This document shows, piece after piece, positions 6,106 to 7,897 of a stretch of 7,897 nucleotides of DNA (positions within the stretch are counted from its first letter, which is position 1; every line of letters starts with the position of its first letter). The stretch is taken from positions 1-7,897 of the forward strand of contig JACDGA010000075.1 in assembly GCA_013815505.1 (NCBI GenBank). Direction: 5' to 3'. A program made the translations under genes and the position numbers. Under the pieces are notes generated by a model. It saw nothing but the letters and a program-made list of their open reading frames with translations. It was not told the origin of the DNA and searched no databases. This stretch comes from Acidimicrobiia bacterium (GTDB lineage: Bacteria > Actinomycetota > Acidimicrobiia > Acidimicrobiales > Ilumatobacteraceae).

Positions 6106-7413
6106 TCACGGCGCGAGACCGGGTGGCGGGTGGATGCTGTCGAGGGTGCCGTCGGGTCGCCAGAGGCGCAGCGTGCGGTCGGGGTCGAGGGTCATTCGCC
6201 AGTGGTGGTCGTGGACGAGGTGGTGGTGGCGGCCGCAGATCGGGACGAGGACGTCGAGGTCGGTGTAGCCGTGGTGGTTCCATTCGACGGTGTGGTGCAC
6301 TTCGCAGTGGGCGAATCTGACCGAGCAGTCCGAGATGGCACATCCGGGGTAGATGGTGGCGAGGGCGGTGCGTTGTTCGGGGGTGGCGGTTCGGGTGCGT
6401 CGTCCCATGTTGAGTGGGACGTTGGCGCCGTTGAGGACGACGGGGAGGATGCCGGCGTCGCAGGCGAGACGGCGGATCGTGTCGGGCGTGATCGGTTCGC
6501 CGTTGTTGTCGACATGGACCGACGCGTCGTGGAGCCCTGAGGTGAGGGTGTCGTAGTCGACGATGACGGTGATGTCGGTGCGTCCGGGTCGGGTGGCGGC
6601 GTGTCCGCCGGCGACGAGGTCACCGAGTGCGTCGCAGGCCAGCTGGTCGCTGGTGCGGTGGATGTCGCCGCCGGCGTCGCGGTCGCGGTGGTACAGGGCT
6701 TCGATCTGGGCGTCGAGGGCACCGTCGAGTCGGGCGGCGGCTTCGGGGTCGACGGCGAGGTGCCAGTGTCGGATGCCGTCGTCGCTGGTCCAGCGGCGCA
6801 GTGATCGTTGGCGGCGGAGCCGGTCGCCTGGGTCGTTGCCGTGGTCGGCGTGGAGCCGGTCGACGAGCGTCGTGACGGTGCGCCGGAACTGTGCCAACGG
6901 TTGACGTGCCGCTGCTGCGAGCAGTTCGTCGTGGGCGGCGTCAAAGCGTGCACGCAGGTCGCCGCGCAGTGCCCGGCGTGCGCGGGTGATCACGTCGAGA
7001 TTCGCCGCCGGGAGTGCACCGTCGTCGAAGGCGTCGGCCAATGCTGGTTGGTCGGCGACGGCGTCGGCGCGGCGGGTGGCGGCGGTGACATCGGCGACTG
7101 GTCGTCGCCCGCCGGGGTCGAGCACCGAGGTCGCGTCGCGCACCGTGCCCGCCGCCGCCAGTTGCTGTGCACGTCGCACCAACGCAGCGTCGAACCAGTC
7201 GAGACTCGCCCGGCCGCGCCCGGCGCGTTCATCGGCCCATCGCAGCGTCAACGCGTTGAACCCGTCGACCCCGAGCGCACGTAACGCGGCATCGAGCTCG
7301 CCGAGCGCGGCGTCGACACGAGCCAACACAGCACCCGGCGCACCCGCCGGCGCCGGCACGTTGCCCGTCGTTTCGTTCGAGACCGTTGCTGGTCTCGCCA
7401 TCGTTGCGGTCAT
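6106..7413 (-). CDS. DUF222 and HNH endonuclease-domain protein (13E12-repeat-like)
   Basis: The 435-aa protein has the actinobacterial DUF222 + HNH layout, a family usually present in several copies per genome and also called 13E12-repeat proteins. DUF222 covers about residues 25-320. The C-terminal HNH/McrA-like nuclease domain (about 353-412) has Cys358 and Cys363, then CEVHH (370-374), and C393 followed by GRHHHLVH (394-401), which supplies the late His residues. The usual Asn in the family's TDLDNLV segment is Val388 here (TDLDVLV). The fold is intact and no frameshift is seen. The biological role of the family is unsettled; a mobile-element or DNA-processing role is often assumed. I chose ATG 7413, preceded by GGGGG in a purine-rich run. 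ATG 7401 is also possible, and the frame is open to an upstream start at 7488. It ends 50 bp before lysC on the same strand. Confidence 0.88.
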   Translation of the reverse strand: MTATMARPATVSNETTGNVPAPAGAPGAVLARVDAALGELDAALRALGVDGFNALTLRWADERAGRGRASLDWFDAALVRRAQQLAAAGTVRDATSVLDPGGRRPVADVTAATRRADAVADQPALADAFDDGALPAANLDVITRARRALRGDLRARFDAAHDELLAAAARQPLAQFRRTVTTLVDRLHADHGNDPGDRLRRQRSLRRWTSDDGIRHWHLAVDPEAAARLDGALDAQIEALYHRDRDAGGDIHRTSDQLACDALGDLVAGGHAATRPGRTDITVIVDYDTLTSGLHDASVHVDNNGEPITPDTIRRLACDAGILPVVLNGANVPLNMGRRTRTATPEQRTALATIYPGCAISDCSVRFAHCEVHHTVEWNHHGYTDLDVLVPICGRHHHLVHDHHWRMTLDPDRTLRLWRPDGTLDSIHPPPGLAP

Positions 7414-7702
7414 CCCGCACCCCCGATCACAGAGGGCGTACCTAAGAGCCGAAGCTCGATCCGACCGATCACTCGATCTCCCGGCCAACCTACGCAGGGG
7501 GTGTGACAGGGTCCCCTGAGCAGGGATTTCGCGTGCCTCGACGGGTTAGCCTCCGCCTGCGACCGCGGTGGCCGGCGGTTCGACTGACGTGGGTCAGGTG
7601 GATCCTGTACCGTCTTGCTCAACACGTCGACGAGCTCGCCGGTCGCCATCCGACGAGTGGCGGTGACGCCCTCGCTGGGTGTCGCGCGCCGGGGTGCGGC
7701 AG
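7414..7702. other. Non-coding gap with small hairpins
   Basis: No convincing gene is seen in these 289 bp between the MhuD-like stop codon and the DUF222/HNH start. Three small inverted repeats are visible: CAGGGG (7495-7500) with CCCCTG (7513-7518), ACCGC (7562-7566) with GCGGT (7575-7579), and CTGAC-GTGG-GTCAG (7584-7597). CTCGATC occurs twice 17 bp apart (7455-7461, 7472-7478) within a GATC-rich run. These could be leader or terminator structures for the flanking minus-strand genes. Each stem is only 5-6 bp, so chance is a fair explanation. I could not place a reliable promoter here. Confidence 0.4.
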
Positions 7703-7897
7703 CTACTTCACGACGCGAGTGATGACCTCGAAGGCGAGCAGGGATGCTCCGCTGGCGACCGGCTTGCCGTCGGAGGACTCGGCCTTCGCGTGGCCCTGTC
7801 CGAACGCCTGGCTCGAGACCCACGCCTGGAACGACTCCTCGGAGTCCCATCGGGTGTAGACGAAGTAGCGCGACTCGCCCTCCACGGGGCGCAGCAG
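7703..7897 (-). CDS. MhuD/IsdG-like heme-degrading monooxygenase (ABM fold), 3' part only
   Basis: This is the C-terminal 64 residues of an antibiotic-biosynthesis-monooxygenase-fold protein. The rest, including the start, lies beyond the right edge. The segments LLRPVEGESRYFVYTRW, SFQAW and PVASGASLLAFEV follow the C-terminal half of mycobacterial MhuD closely, as I recall that sequence. MhuD degrades heme to release iron in the cytoplasm. Relative to MhuD, the conserved Trp (fragment residue 26, FQAW) and the heme-ligand His (fragment residue 36, GQGH) are both present. The Trp-to-His spacing is 10 rather than 9, and the loop after the His (AKAESSDGK) is longer. The catalytic Asn expected near the N-terminus is outside the window, so heme degradation is inferred. 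Other ABM-fold enzymes of unknown substrate remain possible. It is 289 bp upstream of the DUF222/HNH gene on the same strand. Confidence 0.78.
   Translation of the reverse strand: MLRPVEGESRYFVYTRWDSEESFQAWVSSQAFGQGHAKAESSDGKPVASGASLLAFEVITRVVK

Noticed and set aside
7561..7600. tRNA-like GGTTCGACT segment with two nearby hairpins
   Set aside because: The bases flanking the putative T-loop do not form a 5-bp T-stem, and no acceptor stem, D-arm or anticodon arm could be assembled around it.
7410..7850. 146-codon minus-strand frame spanning the gap and the MhuD-like fragment
   Set aside because: It overlaps the clearly MhuD-like frame and has low-complexity Arg/Pro/Gly composition with no motif.

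Overview
The window looks like chromosomal DNA from a GC-rich actinobacterium. Evidence: G/C-ending codons throughout, GTG starts, a mycobacterial-type acyl-ACP desaturase, a DUF222-type HNH protein and a MhuD-like heme-degrading enzyme. The protein styles suggest the class Acidimicrobiia (Ilumatobacter-like), but that is an impression and was not tested.

Layout from left to right. A short repeat-rich, hairpin-forming stretch (2-80) precedes a + strand PhoD-like metallophosphatase (99-1817). It converges on asd, aspartate-semialdehyde dehydrogenase (1848-2876, -). An 86-bp divergent region holds a near-palindromic TetR-type operator and actinobacterial -10 elements. It separates asd from a + strand ferritin-like di-iron acyl-ACP desaturase (2963-3898). 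The desaturase converges on a class I SAM-dependent methyltransferase (3928-4752, -), which lies just downstream of lysC, aspartate kinase (4805-6055, -). Upstream of lysC are a DUF222/HNH endonuclease-family gene (6106-7413, -), a 289-bp non-coding stretch with small hairpins, and the 3' part of a MhuD/IsdG-like antibiotic-biosynthesis-monooxygenase-fold gene (7703-7897, -) cut by the window edge.

LysC and Asd catalyse steps 1 and 2 of the aspartate pathway (lysine/DAP, threonine, methionine). Relatives such as Corynebacterium and Mycobacterium carry lysC-asd as an adjacent pair. Here both keep the expected order and strand but are split by the methyltransferase and by an opposing desaturase with its own control region. 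LysC also has a well-placed internal Shine-Dalgarno and ATG that would yield a separate ACT-domain (beta) subunit, as known in Corynebacterium and Bacillus.

I found no defence system, CRISPR array, insertion sequence, tRNA or rRNA. Most of the window is ordinary core metabolism. The points worth a second look are regulatory or organisational: the TetR-type operator with a probable leaderless desaturase promoter, the split lysC-asd pair, the internal lysC start, and the repeat at the left edge.
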